Of a stretch of 64,000 bases of DNA, positions 25,325 through 34,441 are shown piece by piece. Made by a program: the position numbers and the translations under genes. The stretch comes from Prevotella sp. (GTDB lineage Bacteria > Bacteroidota > Bacteroidia > Bacteroidales > Bacteroidaceae), in the NCBI GenBank assembly GCA_017400455.1, contig JAFPTC010000104.1, forward strand, positions 1 to 64,000, read 5' to 3'. The notes beneath the pieces are model-generated. The model worked only from the letters and a program-made list of their open reading frames with translations. It ran no database searches and was not told where the DNA came from. How positions within the stretch are numbered: the stretch's first letter is position 1; each line of letters opens with the position of its first letter.

Positions 25325-27037
25325 TTACCATTCATATTTAGGAGAGTTGCCAGTGGCGTGCGACGGATCTTCATTGTTGGTGCAAGCCAGGTTGTAGTTG
25401 GTTTCGGTCTGCACAATGCACAGGTTCATCCAGTTGGGCGTGCTTTCCATGTTCCACTGATACTGGTCAGCGTGGTTGGTTCCTTCATAGCTGCGGATGA
25501 TGCCTTTCTGCAGTCGCTTGATGTCGAAGGTAGCTAAGCCTTCGCCCCAGAATTCCACGCGGCGCTGCCACCACACCTCATTCTGGAAAGCTGACGTGCC
25601 GGTGTTGTAGTAAGCCTCGTTATGAGATCCATAAACGTAGTTGGCGTCACGGGTCTTGGCAAAGGCGGTGAGCAGCTCAATGCCACGGCTCTCGCTCTGC
25701 ATGCCGGCTGCCTCGGCTTCAATGAGCTTCATTTCTTCTACACGCATGATGGGCACTGCCATCACGAAGCCGATATACTGGTTGTAACGTCCGGCCTCGC
25801 CACCAGCAGCACGGAACTTAAGGGGCAGTCCGCCCACAGTGTAGGCATATCCGTTGGCGGCAGCTGCTGCACCCGAACCGTTGAGCAGCCAATCAGGATG
25901 GTAGGAATAAGCAGCAAGTGCATTGAGCTTCTCGTCGTCTGAGCCCATGGCATCGATAGCAAAGTCTACAAAGCACTTCTTGCGCCAGTCGGAGGCGGGT
26001 ATGGTCTGATAGAGGTGATAGTCGATGCAGAGGGGCTGGCCATAGTTGGCAGCATAGCCGCAGCCGGAACCCTCAGGATCAATCTCAATGGCCATCATCG
26101 AACCCCAGCTGGAGTCGGCATCGTTGAGCAGGATGTTGGGATCGTCGGCTTTGAAGGTCATGCCAAACATCCACGAACTGTTAGGCGTGTTGAAGCCATT
26201 GTCCCAGTCAGTATAGGAGGCTTCATCCATTATGGTGTAACCATTCATGGCTTCCTTGGCATATTTTTCCGCATTGGCCCAGTCGCCCATGACCAGGTAA
26301 GCGCGTGCCTTCAGGCCTTTTGCCACACTGGCATTGGGAGTGTACACATTTGTACGCTCATAGCCATCGAGGAACTGTTCGGCCTTGTCAAGGTCGCTGA
26401 TGATGAAGTTCCACATCACCTCGTTGGTGGCACGGGGATTGTTGGCCAGGTCTGACAGCGATGTTGACTCTGTGACAATAGGCACACTGACCGACTGCTG
26501 GTCCACAGTATAGGGCTTTGGAGCAAACATCTGTGCCAAATCCATATAGAAGTAGGCACGCATGCAGTAGGCAATGCCGGCACCAGCCTTGTGCTCGTCT
26601 GAAGGCTCTTCACCTGCCATCGAGATAACTTCGTTACAGGCCTTGATCCATCCGTAGTAGTAAGTCCAGGGAATCTGAGAATTGGCCCACGACGGACCAA
26701 GATGGTCACAGCAGTACCAGCCTGAGAACCAGTTGGTGTAGGGGTAGGCAATGTCTTGGCCCATGACATCGCGCTCCAGGTAGAACGCAGGCAGGCCAAA
26801 GTCATTGGCACGAGTGTCGTTGGGGCGGTAGCCGAACTGTCCACAGAGCGTTGACGTGATGGCATTCACGGCATTATCGAAGGCACCAGGAGCATTAGCC
26901 ACCTGATTCTTGTCGGCATAAGGCGTTCCGCCAGTATAGGTTGAACCCTGTCCCTGTGGGTCTATCTCCTTGATGCAGCTGGTAGCCGAAGTGAGCAGTG
27001 CGGCAACTGCCAGTACAAGATATTTATTCTTCTTCAT
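25325..27037 (-). CDS. RagB/SusD family nutrient uptake lipoprotein
   Basis: This 570-residue protein has a lipoprotein signal (ATSCIKEIDPQG) and SusD-family features: an N-terminal TPR-like helical region (WFSGWYCCDHLGPSWANSQ, KACNEVISMAGEE), YCMRAYFYMDLAQMF and a C-terminal part with RVEEMKLIEAEAAG and WQRRVEFWGEGLATFDIKRLQKG. The last is a strong family signature. It acts as the lid of the SusC transporter on the cell surface. It follows SusC after about 20 nt. Substrate is unknown; no glycosidase or peptidase gene is adjacent. Confidence 0.95.
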   Translation of the reverse strand: MKKNKYLVLAVAALLTSATSCIKEIDPQGQGSTYTGGTPYADKNQVANAPGAFDNAVNAITSTLCGQFGYRPNDTRANDFGLPAFYLERDVMGQDIAYPYTNWFSGWYCCDHLGPSWANSQIPWTYYYGWIKACNEVISMAGEEPSDEHKAGAGIAYCMRAYFYMDLAQMFAPKPYTVDQQSVSVPIVTESTSLSDLANNPRATNEVMWNFIISDLDKAEQFLDGYERTNVYTPNASVAKGLKARAYLVMGDWANAEKYAKEAMNGYTIMDEASYTDWDNGFNTPNSSWMFGMTFKADDPNILLNDADSSWGSMMAIEIDPEGSGCGYAANYGQPLCIDYHLYQTIPASDWRKKCFVDFAIDAMGSDDEKLNALAAYSYHPDWLLNGSGAAAAANGYAYTVGGLPLKFRAAGGEAGRYNQYIGFVMAVPIMRVEEMKLIEAEAAGMQSESRGIELLTAFAKTRDANYVYGSHNEAYYNTGTSAFQNEVWWQRRVEFWGEGLATFDIKRLQKGIIRSYEGTNHADQYQWNMESTPNWMNLCIVQTETNYNLACTNNEDPSHATGNSPKYEW

Positions 27038-27057
27038 AGTTGAATCCTCCTTTAAAA

Positions 27058-30000
27058 TTAGAATGTTAACTGGATACCACCCGAAATGGTGCGGATGGGC
27101 GAGTAGACGTTAGTGTTTGCTGTCTCAGAGAAAGCGTAGCGAGGGTCAAGTCCCTTGCGTGCGCTCCAGAAGACGAGGTTTTCGCCAGAAGCGTAGATGC
27201 GAATGGTCTCCACCTGGAACTTCTTGGTAAAGTTCTTGGGCAGGGTGTAGCCCACGTTGAACGATTGGAAGTTCAGGTACTTGGCACTGGTGAGGAAACG
27301 GTCGCTGCCGTAGGCGGCATACTGGTCACCATACTGCCAGCGAGGAATATCCGAGTTGGTGTTCTCAGGAGTCCAGGCCTTCAGCACGTCTTTGTGATAG
27401 TTGTATCCGGCGTCGCTGTTCGAGGTGCCGGGAGTCATTAGCTTGGCATAGCCATAGTCGTATATCTTTCCGCCAAGCTGGAAGTCGAAGGTTGCCGAAA
27501 TGTCGAAACCGAAAAGACGGAGCGAGGTGCCAAAGCCACCGTATGCCTTCGGAAGGGTCGAGCCGCTCGTGTAGCGTGATGCTTCGCCAATCTCAGTGGT
27601 AGTGCCGTCCTTGCTTGCGCCAGGCTTGGCTATGATGTTTGTTCCGCTCCAGCTGACGGTGCCATCCTCTGCCGTCTCACTCTCAAAGGTGTTGTTCAGA
27701 GGCTTGCCGTCGCTGTCCATAAAGGGCTTTCCGTTTTCGTCGAGCTTGTTGGTCAGGCTCTTGTCATAATAGTACAGTGCTTCGCCCTTTTCGTTCACAC
27801 CGGCATAGGCGTAGTTCATGTAATTGTTCAGCACTCCGCCCTCGGTGTACCAGAAAGGAGCCTCATAGAAGCCACCGTTTGCGGCCGTCTTGCTCTCGGG
27901 GAGCTTGAGGATTTTACCCGAGTTGTGAGAGATGTTAAACATCAGGTCCCACTGCAAATCGCGGGTCTTAATGATTGTTCCTGTGAGATTCAATTCAATA
28001 CCTGCATTGCGGATGTCACCGACATTGCCGTAATAGCCACGTGTGCCTGCCGATTCAGGAATAGAAAGCCAGAAGAGCAGGTCGGTGGTCTTGCGGTAGT
28101 ACCAGTCAAAGTTACCGGTGAGGCGTCCCTTCAAGAGCGAGAACTCCAAGCCAATGTTAGTGTTGGTCAGTGTCTCCCAGGTAATCTGGTCGTTACCAAG
28201 CATGCGGAAAGAGGGCGACATAGCCGTCTCGGATGCAGCCGTCAGCGAATAGGTGTCGATGAATGCAAAGTTTGCAGTGTTGTCGTTACCCTGCTGGCCA
28301 ATAGAGGCTTTTACCTTTAACTGGTCAACCCAGCTGAGGCCAAGGTTCTCGAAGAAGCGCTCCTTGTTGATGAGCCAGGCAGCACCTACGCTCCAGAAGT
28401 TACCCCAACGGTGGTCCTTGTCGAAACGGCTGGAAGCATCGCGGCGGTAGCTGGCTGAGGCGAAATACTTGTCGTCGTAGTTATACTGTGCACTGCCGAA
28501 ATAGCCTTCCACATTATATTCAGTGGTGTAGGAGTGGGTGTTGGTTTTCTTGGCGAAGAGATTCAGTTCTTTCACTGCCGAAGTGAAACCGCCTTGGGCG
28601 GTGCCGTCAATATAGCGCGTCTTCTGATCCCAGTATTCATGGCCCAAGAGCAGCGTCAGCTCATTCTTGCTAAATTCCTTCATGAAGTTCAGCGTCTGTA
28701 CGTGATTCTGACGGAGAGTGTTGACTTGGTACTTCGACAGCTCGCCATTGACGCCCACTTTCGGGCCATACAGCGCATTGTCATAGAATGATGCTGAGGT
28801 TTGCCCAAGGTTGACGGTACTGGTGTTGTTGAACTTCAGCCAAGGAGTCAGCTGGATGTCTACAGAGAAGTTGCCATTGAGCTGGTTGCCCTGGTTTACT
28901 GTCTCATTGTAGCGGTTGCTGCCAAGCGGGTTACCAGTCTGCAAGAAAGCACGGCCTACGCCATAGTTCGTCGCAGGCACACCATAGTCGTACTGAGGAT
29001 TGCCGTTGGCATCAGTACGGATGGTTGGGTTACCGTTGGCATCGAGCGTACGTACATAGATGGGATAGATGGGAGCGATGTAGGTAGTGTAGTACATCAG
29101 GTTCGTAGAGCCCCAGTCGGTACTCATGTTCGGGTTCGAGCTTTGGTCGCTATGCACATAGCTTACGTTAGCTGCCATCTTCATCCAGGGCTTCAGCTGA
29201 TAGTCAGCCTTCAGGCGGGCAGAGGTGCGGCGATAGCCGGAATACTCAATGACACCATCCTCATTTAGGTAACCAAAGCTGGCATAGAACGATCCACGGT
29301 CGTTGGCAGCGTTCACGTTCACATTATATTCCTGGCGCAGTGCTGTCTTGTAGGCTGCATCAGTCCAGTCGTCTGGTTGCATGTAGTAGGTCTCACCATT
29401 CCACTGGTAAGCGCGACCCAGCTTTGCGTTGGGATTCAGCTTGCCGTTGGTGCCGATGAGGTTCTGGCCTTCGGGCAACGTGTAGACATTATAGCCCAGC
29501 TGGTTCATCATCATAGTGTTAGCTGCCTTGTTGGCATCGGCAAGCGAATAATTCTGACCGTAGTAGTAATTGTTGAAGTGCTGCTTATAGAACACTTCGT
29601 AGAATTCTGCAGGATTGGTAATCACGTCGTAATCCTGAATGGCACGCGAGTTGGCGCCCCATTTCACGTCGGCCGTGATCTTTGCCTCCTGGCTCTTGCC
29701 CTTTTTCGTGGTGATGATAATCACACCACTGGCGCCACGGGCACCATAAAGGGCAGCCGATGCAGCATCCTTCAATACGCTGACCGACTCAATGTCGCTT
29801 GCGGGAATGTTCGACAGTGAGGCGGGGTAAGGTGCGCCATCGACGATGACCAGAGGGTCGGTGGTGCTGTAGAGCGAACTAAGTCCTCGGATGTTGATGC
29901 TGCCGCCACCTGAACCAGGCTGGCCAGAGGAACCGCGAATCTGCAGGCCGGGAACGTTACCGGCCAGTGCCTCCGTGATGCTTGTTACTGTGTGTTTTTG

Positions 30001-30384
30001 CAAGTCTTCCGTGCTCAGCACAGCGGCCGAGCCTGTGAAAGCACTCTTCTTCGCCGTGCCATAGGCCACGACAATCACTTCGTCCAGGGCCTTCTGGTCG
30101 CTGGTAAGCAGGATGCGCATGTTGGGACGTGCGCTCACTTCGAGCGGCTCCATGCCCACGTAGGTGATGCGCAGCATACTCTTGCCTGCCGGACAGGTCA
30201 GTGAGAACTGTCCCTGGGCATTCGTCACCGTACCGACACTGGTTCCCACGACGATGACGCTGGCGCCGATGACGGGCTGCCCATCGTCCTGAGACACTAC
30301 GGTACCATTGACTTTCATCTGGGCCATTGCCCCTCCCACGAAGAGGAAGAGCACTGCCAGCAATGTCATGATTCTTTTTTCCAT
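27058..30384 (-). CDS. SusC/RagA family TonB-linked outer membrane protein
   Basis: The 1108-residue protein imports an oligomeric nutrient across the outer membrane with SusD. After a signal peptide (MEKRIMTLLAVLFLFVGGAMA) comes a carboxypeptidase-regulatory-like domain (about 25-100, GQPVIGASVIVVGTSVGTVT), the TonB-box region and plug with DEVIVVAYGTAKKSAFTGS, SINIRGLSSL and LKDAASAALYGARGASGVIIITTKKG, which are SusC signatures. The barrel ends with ISGGIQLTF, a C-terminal phenylalanine as expected for assembly. Base composition of the locus is somewhat less GC-rich than its neighbours. Two tandem -7-like boxes lie about 165-180 nt upstream. Confidence 0.96.
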   Translation of the reverse strand: MEKRIMTLLAVLFLFVGGAMAQMKVNGTVVSQDDGQPVIGASVIVVGTSVGTVTNAQGQFSLTCPAGKSMLRITYVGMEPLEVSARPNMRILLTSDQKALDEVIVVAYGTAKKSAFTGSAAVLSTEDLQKHTVTSITEALAGNVPGLQIRGSSGQPGSGGGSINIRGLSSLYSTTDPLVIVDGAPYPASLSNIPASDIESVSVLKDAASAALYGARGASGVIIITTKKGKSQEAKITADVKWGANSRAIQDYDVITNPAEFYEVFYKQHFNNYYYGQNYSLADANKAANTMMMNQLGYNVYTLPEGQNLIGTNGKLNPNAKLGRAYQWNGETYYMQPDDWTDAAYKTALRQEYNVNVNAANDRGSFYASFGYLNEDGVIEYSGYRRTSARLKADYQLKPWMKMAANVSYVHSDQSSNPNMSTDWGSTNLMYYTTYIAPIYPIYVRTLDANGNPTIRTDANGNPQYDYGVPATNYGVGRAFLQTGNPLGSNRYNETVNQGNQLNGNFSVDIQLTPWLKFNNTSTVNLGQTSASFYDNALYGPKVGVNGELSKYQVNTLRQNHVQTLNFMKEFSKNELTLLLGHEYWDQKTRYIDGTAQGGFTSAVKELNLFAKKTNTHSYTTEYNVEGYFGSAQYNYDDKYFASASYRRDASSRFDKDHRWGNFWSVGAAWLINKERFFENLGLSWVDQLKVKASIGQQGNDNTANFAFIDTYSLTAASETAMSPSFRMLGNDQITWETLTNTNIGLEFSLLKGRLTGNFDWYYRKTTDLLFWLSIPESAGTRGYYGNVGDIRNAGIELNLTGTIIKTRDLQWDLMFNISHNSGKILKLPESKTAANGGFYEAPFWYTEGGVLNNYMNYAYAGVNEKGEALYYYDKSLTNKLDENGKPFMDSDGKPLNNTFESETAEDGTVSWSGTNIIAKPGASKDGTTTEIGEASRYTSGSTLPKAYGGFGTSLRLFGFDISATFDFQLGGKIYDYGYAKLMTPGTSNSDAGYNYHKDVLKAWTPENTNSDIPRWQYGDQYAAYGSDRFLTSAKYLNFQSFNVGYTLPKNFTKKFQVETIRIYASGENLVFWSARKGLDPRYAFSETANTNVYSPIRTISGGIQLTF

Positions 30385-30548
30385 AAAAATCTCTCTCGTT
30401 TTTTTGAAGTTAATAATTTTATGTTCTCTCTTTATATATATAATGTACGTGTACTAATTTTTCTACCTCCTATGGAAGAATCATTGTTTTCTGCTTTCCT
30501 GTAGCTTCCAGGTGGCCTTTTAACAGTTCTTTGCACTGTTATGGGTTG

Positions 30549-30566
30549 CAAAAATAGGCAAAAATA
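30549..30566 (-). promoter_or_regulatory. Tandem -7 boxes for the SusC operon
   Basis: CAAAAATA occurs at 30549-30556 and 30559-30566, reading TATTTTTG on the minus strand, so two TAnnTTTG boxes are 10 bp apart. A long leader follows before the ATG at 30384. Confidence 0.5.
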
Positions 30567-30685
30567 TTTAAATGCCCAAAGCTTTTATTGAAAAAGTGTA
30601 GCTTTTTTCTCTTTTTCTTGACGAAAACTAACTTTTTGAGCATTTTTACTTTCAAAAAGCAATGGTGGCTTTTCCCTTGTGAATG

Positions 30686-30730
30686 GGGAAAAAAGAAAAC
30701 CGCAAGCCTGCATGAAGCATAGCTCGCGGT
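30686..30730 (-). terminator. Intrinsic terminator after the LysM/M23 peptidase
   Basis: On the minus strand ACCGCGAGC and GCTTGCGGT form a 9-bp stem with one mismatch, followed by a T-rich run (TTTTCTTTTTT). Confidence 0.7.
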
Positions 30731-30768
30731 GAGAAAAAAGTATTAACCCTATGAATGAATAGTCTGCC

Positions 30769-31740
30769 TTAGTTGTATTTCAGGATCTGGCCCGGACGCA
30801 GCACCGTCTTCTTCGTGATGCGGTTCAGGCGGCAGATGGCGTCGACGGTGGTGCCGTGCTTGCGGGCAATGGCATAGAGCGTCTCGCCGCGCTTCACTTT
30901 GTGATAGCTTGAGACCTGCTGCTGGCGGTTGGCGCGTGCAGGCTGCTTCACCTGGCGCTGCTCCTGCTGCTGGGCCAGCTTGGCATAGTCGGTGTTGTCA
31001 TCGCCGCCATGGCCTCCCACGCCGCGCAGGCGCGTGGCCACGATGCTCTCCTGGTTGTAGGTGCTCTTGCGGAACATGTAGCTGTCGCCCACGACGTCCT
31101 GATTGTAGAAGTCAAACATCAGGGCGGGGTTCAGGGCCGTGCCGCAGAGGCGCGTCTCGAAATGCAGGTGCGAGCCGGTGCTGCGGCCCGTTGAGCCACC
31201 CAGTCCGATAGGCTCGCCGGCGCGAACCTCCTGGTTCTCGGTCACGAGCTGCTTCGACATGTGTCCGTAGATGGTTTCCAGACCGTTGGGATGGCGTATG
31301 ACAACATACTTGCCAAAGCCTTTCGGCTCGTAGCGCACAATGCGCACCTTGCCGGGGAAGGCAGCCACGATGGTGTCGCCCGTGTTGAGCTTGATGTCGA
31401 GGCCCTTGTGCTGGCGGCCCCAGCGGGCACCGAAGTTCGACGTGATGAGTCGGCTGGGCGACGGCATGGCAAAGTCGCGCAGGTCTATGAGGAAACTGTC
31501 GGGAAGTGCAGTCTGATGAGATACATACATGTTGTTCCAGTCGTCGTAGAGCTGAGCTGCGGGCGACTGCTGCTGAGCCTCGCTCTCCAGCATCTGGTTC
31601 AGCTGGATGGAGTCAACGGCGCGCATCTTGCGGTCGATGGGTGCTTGGTTGGCCAGCAGATCCTGGGCCTGGGCGGGCATCACTGCCGCCATGGCCATGG
31701 CCACTAAGGCCACTTTCTTGATTTTTTTCAGCATTGTCAT
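30769..31740 (-). CDS. M23 family metallopeptidase with LysM domain
   Basis: The 323-residue exported protein is a probable cell-wall endopeptidase or an activator of one. A signal peptide (VALVAMAMAAVMPAQAQ) precedes a coiled region. The LytM/M23 domain (about 105-215) carries GARWGRQHKGLDIKLN, YGHMSK and GSTGRSTGSHLHFETR, with all zinc-site His and Asp residues visible. A C-terminal LysM peptidoglycan-binding repeat (about 278-322, YHKVKRGETLYAIARKHGTTVDAICRLN) ends the protein. Two in-frame ATGs, 31740 and 31734, are possible. It has its own promoter and terminator. Confidence 0.93.
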   Translation of the reverse strand: MTMLKKIKKVALVAMAMAAVMPAQAQDLLANQAPIDRKMRAVDSIQLNQMLESEAQQQSPAAQLYDDWNNMYVSHQTALPDSFLIDLRDFAMPSPSRLITSNFGARWGRQHKGLDIKLNTGDTIVAAFPGKVRIVRYEPKGFGKYVVIRHPNGLETIYGHMSKQLVTENQEVRAGEPIGLGGSTGRSTGSHLHFETRLCGTALNPALMFDFYNQDVVGDSYMFRKSTYNQESIVATRLRGVGGHGGDDNTDYAKLAQQQEQRQVKQPARANRQQQVSSYHKVKRGETLYAIARKHGTTVDAICRLNRITKKTVLRPGQILKYN

Positions 31741-31786
31741 TCTTCTCTTTTTTTGTTATTAGGCGCTCAAATGCGAAAATACGGTG

Positions 31787-31794
31787 CAAAATTA
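31787..31794 (-). promoter_or_regulatory. -7 box for the LysM/M23 peptidase
   Basis: Minus-strand TAATTTTG followed by CACC lies about 47 nt upstream of the ATG. Confidence 0.55.
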
Positions 31795-31868
31795 GCAAAA
31801 ATAATTCTATTCAGAGCAGACTTTCGATTTTTTTTCCGTACTTTTAACAAAAAGATAAATATTTGTTG

Positions 31869-31876
31869 TAATTTTG
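31869..31876 (+). promoter_or_regulatory. -7 box for the Na+-dependent transporter
   Basis: TAATTTTG followed by CAC lies 97 nt upstream of the ATG at 31973, predicting a leader of about 90 nt. Confidence 0.6.
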
Positions 31877-31899
31877 CACGCGAAAAGTTTTTTTCAGAC

Positions 31900-31970
31900 A
31901 CTCGCCGCAGCCCCTGTGACCCATTGGCAGGTTGCTTCGGCTGTGGAAGAGGTCTTCAACAGCTAAATCA
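31900..31970 (+). promoter_or_regulatory. Structured 5' leader before the transporter gene
   Basis: GCCGCAGC and GCTTCGGC (one mismatch) enclose CCTG...CAGG, and a second hairpin GAAG AGGT CTTC lies just before the start codon. The folding is by eye; no known riboswitch class was recognised. Confidence 0.3.
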
Positions 31971-31972
31971 AC

Positions 31973-33331
31973 ATGAAACAGACTGAAAGAGCAAACTTTG
32001 GCAGCCGCTTGGGCATCATTCTGGCCACGGCGGGCTCGGCCGTGGGGCTGGGCAACGTGTGGCGCTTTCCCACCATGGCCGGCGAGCATGGCGGTGCCGC
32101 CTTCATCCTCGTCTACATCTTCTGCGTGCTGCTTTTGGGCGTGCCCTGCATGCTCAACGAGTTCATCATAGGCCGCAGGGCCCAGGCCAACACGGCGCGA
32201 GCCTACAGCAAGCTGGCCGGAGGCACGCCGTGGCGCTTCATAGGCTATTTCGGCGTGTTCACGGGCTTCATCATCTCGGGCTACTACTGCGTGGTGTCGG
32301 GCTGGTGCCTGCAATATGTCTATGCCTCCATCGTGGGCGAGCTCGACGGCGACCCCGCCTTCGTGCAGCAGTATTTCGCCGACTTCAGCACCAATCCCTG
32401 GAAACCCATCGTGTGGTTGGTGGTGTTCTTCCTCATCACCCATTTCGTCATTGTGCGCGGCGTGGAAAAAGGCATCGAGCGCGCCTCAAAGGTCATGATG
32501 CCGCTGCTGTTCATCCTGCTCGTCGTCATTGCCGTGGCCGCCTGCCTGCTGCCCAATGCTGGGCGGGGCATCAGCTTCCTGTTCAGCCCCGACTTCTCGA
32601 AGGTCGATTCCAGCGTGCTCCTCGGCGCGCTGGGCCAGGCGTTCTACTCGTTGTCGCTGGGCATGGGCTGCCTGTGTACCTATGCCAGCTATTTCAGCCG
32701 CCAGACCCACCTGACGAAGTCGGCCCTGCAGATAGTGTCCATCGACACCGTCATAGCCATCCTTGCCGGCCTGATGATTTTCCCGGCCGTGTTCAGCGTG
32801 GGCGGCGACGTGGGGGCCGGACCCTCGCTGGTGTTCATCACCCTGCCCAACGTGTTCAACCAGGCTTTCTCGGCCATGCCCTTCGTGGGCCACATCATTG
32901 CCCTGATGTTCTACCTGCTGCTGTCGGTGGCCGCCCTGACGTCGCTCATCTCGCTGCACGAGGTTAGCACAGCCTTCTTCCACGAGGAGATGAATATCTC
33001 GCGTAGCAGCGCAGCCACCATCGTCACCGTGGCCTGCTCCATCATCGGCGTGTTCTGTTCGCTGTCGTTCTACAACACCGACCTGTCGCTTTTCGGCATG
33101 CAGCTCTTCGATTTGTTCGACTTCGTCAGCGGCCAGATTTTCCTGCCCCTCGGCGGCTTCCTCACCTGCCTGTTCATGGGCTGGTATGTGAAGAAGCAGA
33201 TACTCTACGACGAGCTGACCAACCAGGGCACGCTCAGCGGGCGCCTTTTCGGTGTCTACCTGTTCTGCGTGCGCTTCGTCTGCCCCCTGTGCATCCTGCT
33301 CATCTTCCTCAACCAGTTTGGAATCATCTGA
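31973..33331 (+). CDS. Sodium-dependent transporter, SNF/NSS family
   Basis: The 452-residue inner-membrane protein is a neurotransmitter:sodium symporter homologue that probably takes up an amino acid with Na+. The first helix carries the Na+/substrate site signature GSAVGLGNVWRFPTMAGEHGG. I count 11-12 hydrophobic helices, including SGYYCVVSGWCLQYVY, the unwound helix-6 region ALGQAFYSLSLGMGC and the LLLSVAALTSLISLHEV segment that contributes to the second Na+ site. The N terminus MKQTERANFGSRLGIIL fits the family. It has a structured leader. The next gene starts 15 nt downstream, so they are likely co-transcribed. Confidence 0.93.
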   Translation: MKQTERANFGSRLGIILATAGSAVGLGNVWRFPTMAGEHGGAAFILVYIFCVLLLGVPCMLNEFIIGRRAQANTARAYSKLAGGTPWRFIGYFGVFTGFIISGYYCVVSGWCLQYVYASIVGELDGDPAFVQQYFADFSTNPWKPIVWLVVFFLITHFVIVRGVEKGIERASKVMMPLLFILLVVIAVAACLLPNAGRGISFLFSPDFSKVDSSVLLGALGQAFYSLSLGMGCLCTYASYFSRQTHLTKSALQIVSIDTVIAILAGLMIFPAVFSVGGDVGAGPSLVFITLPNVFNQAFSAMPFVGHIIALMFYLLLSVAALTSLISLHEVSTAFFHEEMNISRSSAATIVTVACSIIGVFCSLSFYNTDLSLFGMQLFDLFDFVSGQIFLPLGGFLTCLFMGWYVKKQILYDELTNQGTLSGRLFGVYLFCVRFVCPLCILLIFLNQFGII

Positions 33332-33346
33332 CCCCTCGGCCTCGCC

Positions 33347-34261
33347 ATGTTTCGTGAGTTCTTCTACTTGCACAAGAGCGACCGGCGCATCCTCCTCTCG
33401 GCCCTCGTGGTGCTGGCCGTGGCGGTGATGGTCATCGTCCTGGGCGGAAGAAAAGGCGAACCGGCCCCGGCTGTAGGTGCTCCGCCGCCTGTCGACCAGC
33501 CCGAGACCCCCTTCCAGGCACCGCCCGCCGACGGCCAGGCGCCCTTCGCCGCCGAGCAGCCCCGTGCCGAGCGCTTCGCCTTCGACCCCAACACGGCCGA
33601 CTCCACGCAGCTGCTCCGCCTGGGGCTGGCCCCCTGGCAGGTGCGCAACATCTACAAATATCGGGCCAAGGGCGGCGTCTATCGCTCGAAGCAGGACTTT
33701 GCCCAGCTCTATGGCCTGACGGTGAAGCAATATCGTGAGCTGGAGCCCTACATCCGCATCTCCCCCGACTATCAGCCGGCCTCCACGCTCTTCGGGGGCC
33801 AGCGGCAGCCTGCTCCCAATGACACCGCCCATGAGCGGCAGCCCCTCTTGCGCTATCCCGTGAAACTGGCCGAGGGCGAGACCATCGACCTGGCTTCGGC
33901 CGACACCGCCGCCCTGCAGCGCGTGCCGGGCATTGGCCCCTACTATGCCCGCCGCATCGAGCAGTACGGCCGTCAGCTGGGGGGCTACGTCAGCCTCGAC
34001 CAGCTCATGGAGATTGAGGATTTCCCGTCAGAGGCCCTTCCCTTTTTCACGCTCACGGCGCCCGCTCCGAGGCGGCTGAACGTCAACACGCTTTCGCTCA
34101 ACGAGCTGAAGCGCCACCCCTACATCAATTTCTACATGGCCCGTGCCATCGTGGACTATCGGCGCCAGCACGGCACCATCAGCGACCTCAACGATCTGCG
34201 CCTCCTGCCCGATTTTCCCGCCGACGTCATCGAGCGTCTGCGCCCCTATGTGGAGTATTGA
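33347..34261 (+). CDS. Helix-hairpin-helix (ComEA-like) membrane-anchored protein
   Basis: The 304-residue protein has one N-terminal membrane segment (RRILLSALVVLAVAVMVIVLGG) followed by a Pro/Ala-rich linker. Helix-hairpin-helix units follow: FDPNTADSTQLLRLGLAPWQVRNIYKYRAKGG, ASADTAALQRVPGIGPYYARRIEQYG and VNTLSLNELKRHPYINFYMARAIVDYRRQHG. ComEA binds DNA during natural uptake; the repeated HhH units suggest DNA or protein binding on the periplasmic side, but uptake genes are not seen nearby. The stop is followed by the four-copy palindrome array. Confidence 0.85.
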   Translation: MFREFFYLHKSDRRILLSALVVLAVAVMVIVLGGRKGEPAPAVGAPPPVDQPETPFQAPPADGQAPFAAEQPRAERFAFDPNTADSTQLLRLGLAPWQVRNIYKYRAKGGVYRSKQDFAQLYGLTVKQYRELEPYIRISPDYQPASTLFGGQRQPAPNDTAHERQPLLRYPVKLAEGETIDLASADTAALQRVPGIGPYYARRIEQYGRQLGGYVSLDQLMEIEDFPSEALPFFTLTAPAPRRLNVNTLSLNELKRHPYINFYMARAIVDYRRQHGTISDLNDLRLLPDFPADVIERLRPYVEY

Positions 34262-34268
34262 GACGCCC

Positions 34269-34428
34269 CGCAAAAAAATCTCACGTGAGAAAAATTTCTG
34301 GGGAGGCCTCCCATGAAAAAATCTCACGTGAGAAATTTTTCTGGGAAGGCCTCCCGTAAAAAAATCTCACGTGAGAAATTTTTCTGGGAAGGCTTCCCGT
34401 AAAAAAATCTCACGTGAGATGGGTTTTT
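34269..34428. repeat. CTCACGTGAG palindrome array, 4 copies, 43-bp period
   Basis: CTCACGTGAG occurs at 34280, 34323, 34366 and 34409, exactly 43 bp apart. Each interval holds a GGGAAGGCCTCCC-type palindrome and A/T runs. This is the longest array in the window and lies between the 3' ends of two convergent genes, 8-14 nt from each stop codon. Confidence 0.92.
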
Positions 34429-34441
34429 CAGCGCAGGTAGA

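Larger units (their letters stand above)
30385..30768. other. AT-rich SusC leader and intergenic region
   Basis: This 384-bp gap holds the probable SusC promoter (30549-30566), a leader of about 155 nt with T-rich and ATAT stretches, and the terminator of the M23 peptidase gene (30686-30730). No anti-sigma/sigma or hybrid two-component regulator gene is present here. Confidence 0.6.

Noticed and set aside
31883..31972. Possible cobalamin or SAM riboswitch before the Na+-coupled transporter
   Set aside because: No B12 box or SAM-core sequence is present; only generic hairpins are visible, so it is kept as an unassigned leader.
34269..34428. 43-bp periodic repeats resembling a CRISPR array
   Set aside because: There are no variable spacers between conserved repeats; the entire 43-bp unit recurs, and no cas genes are near.
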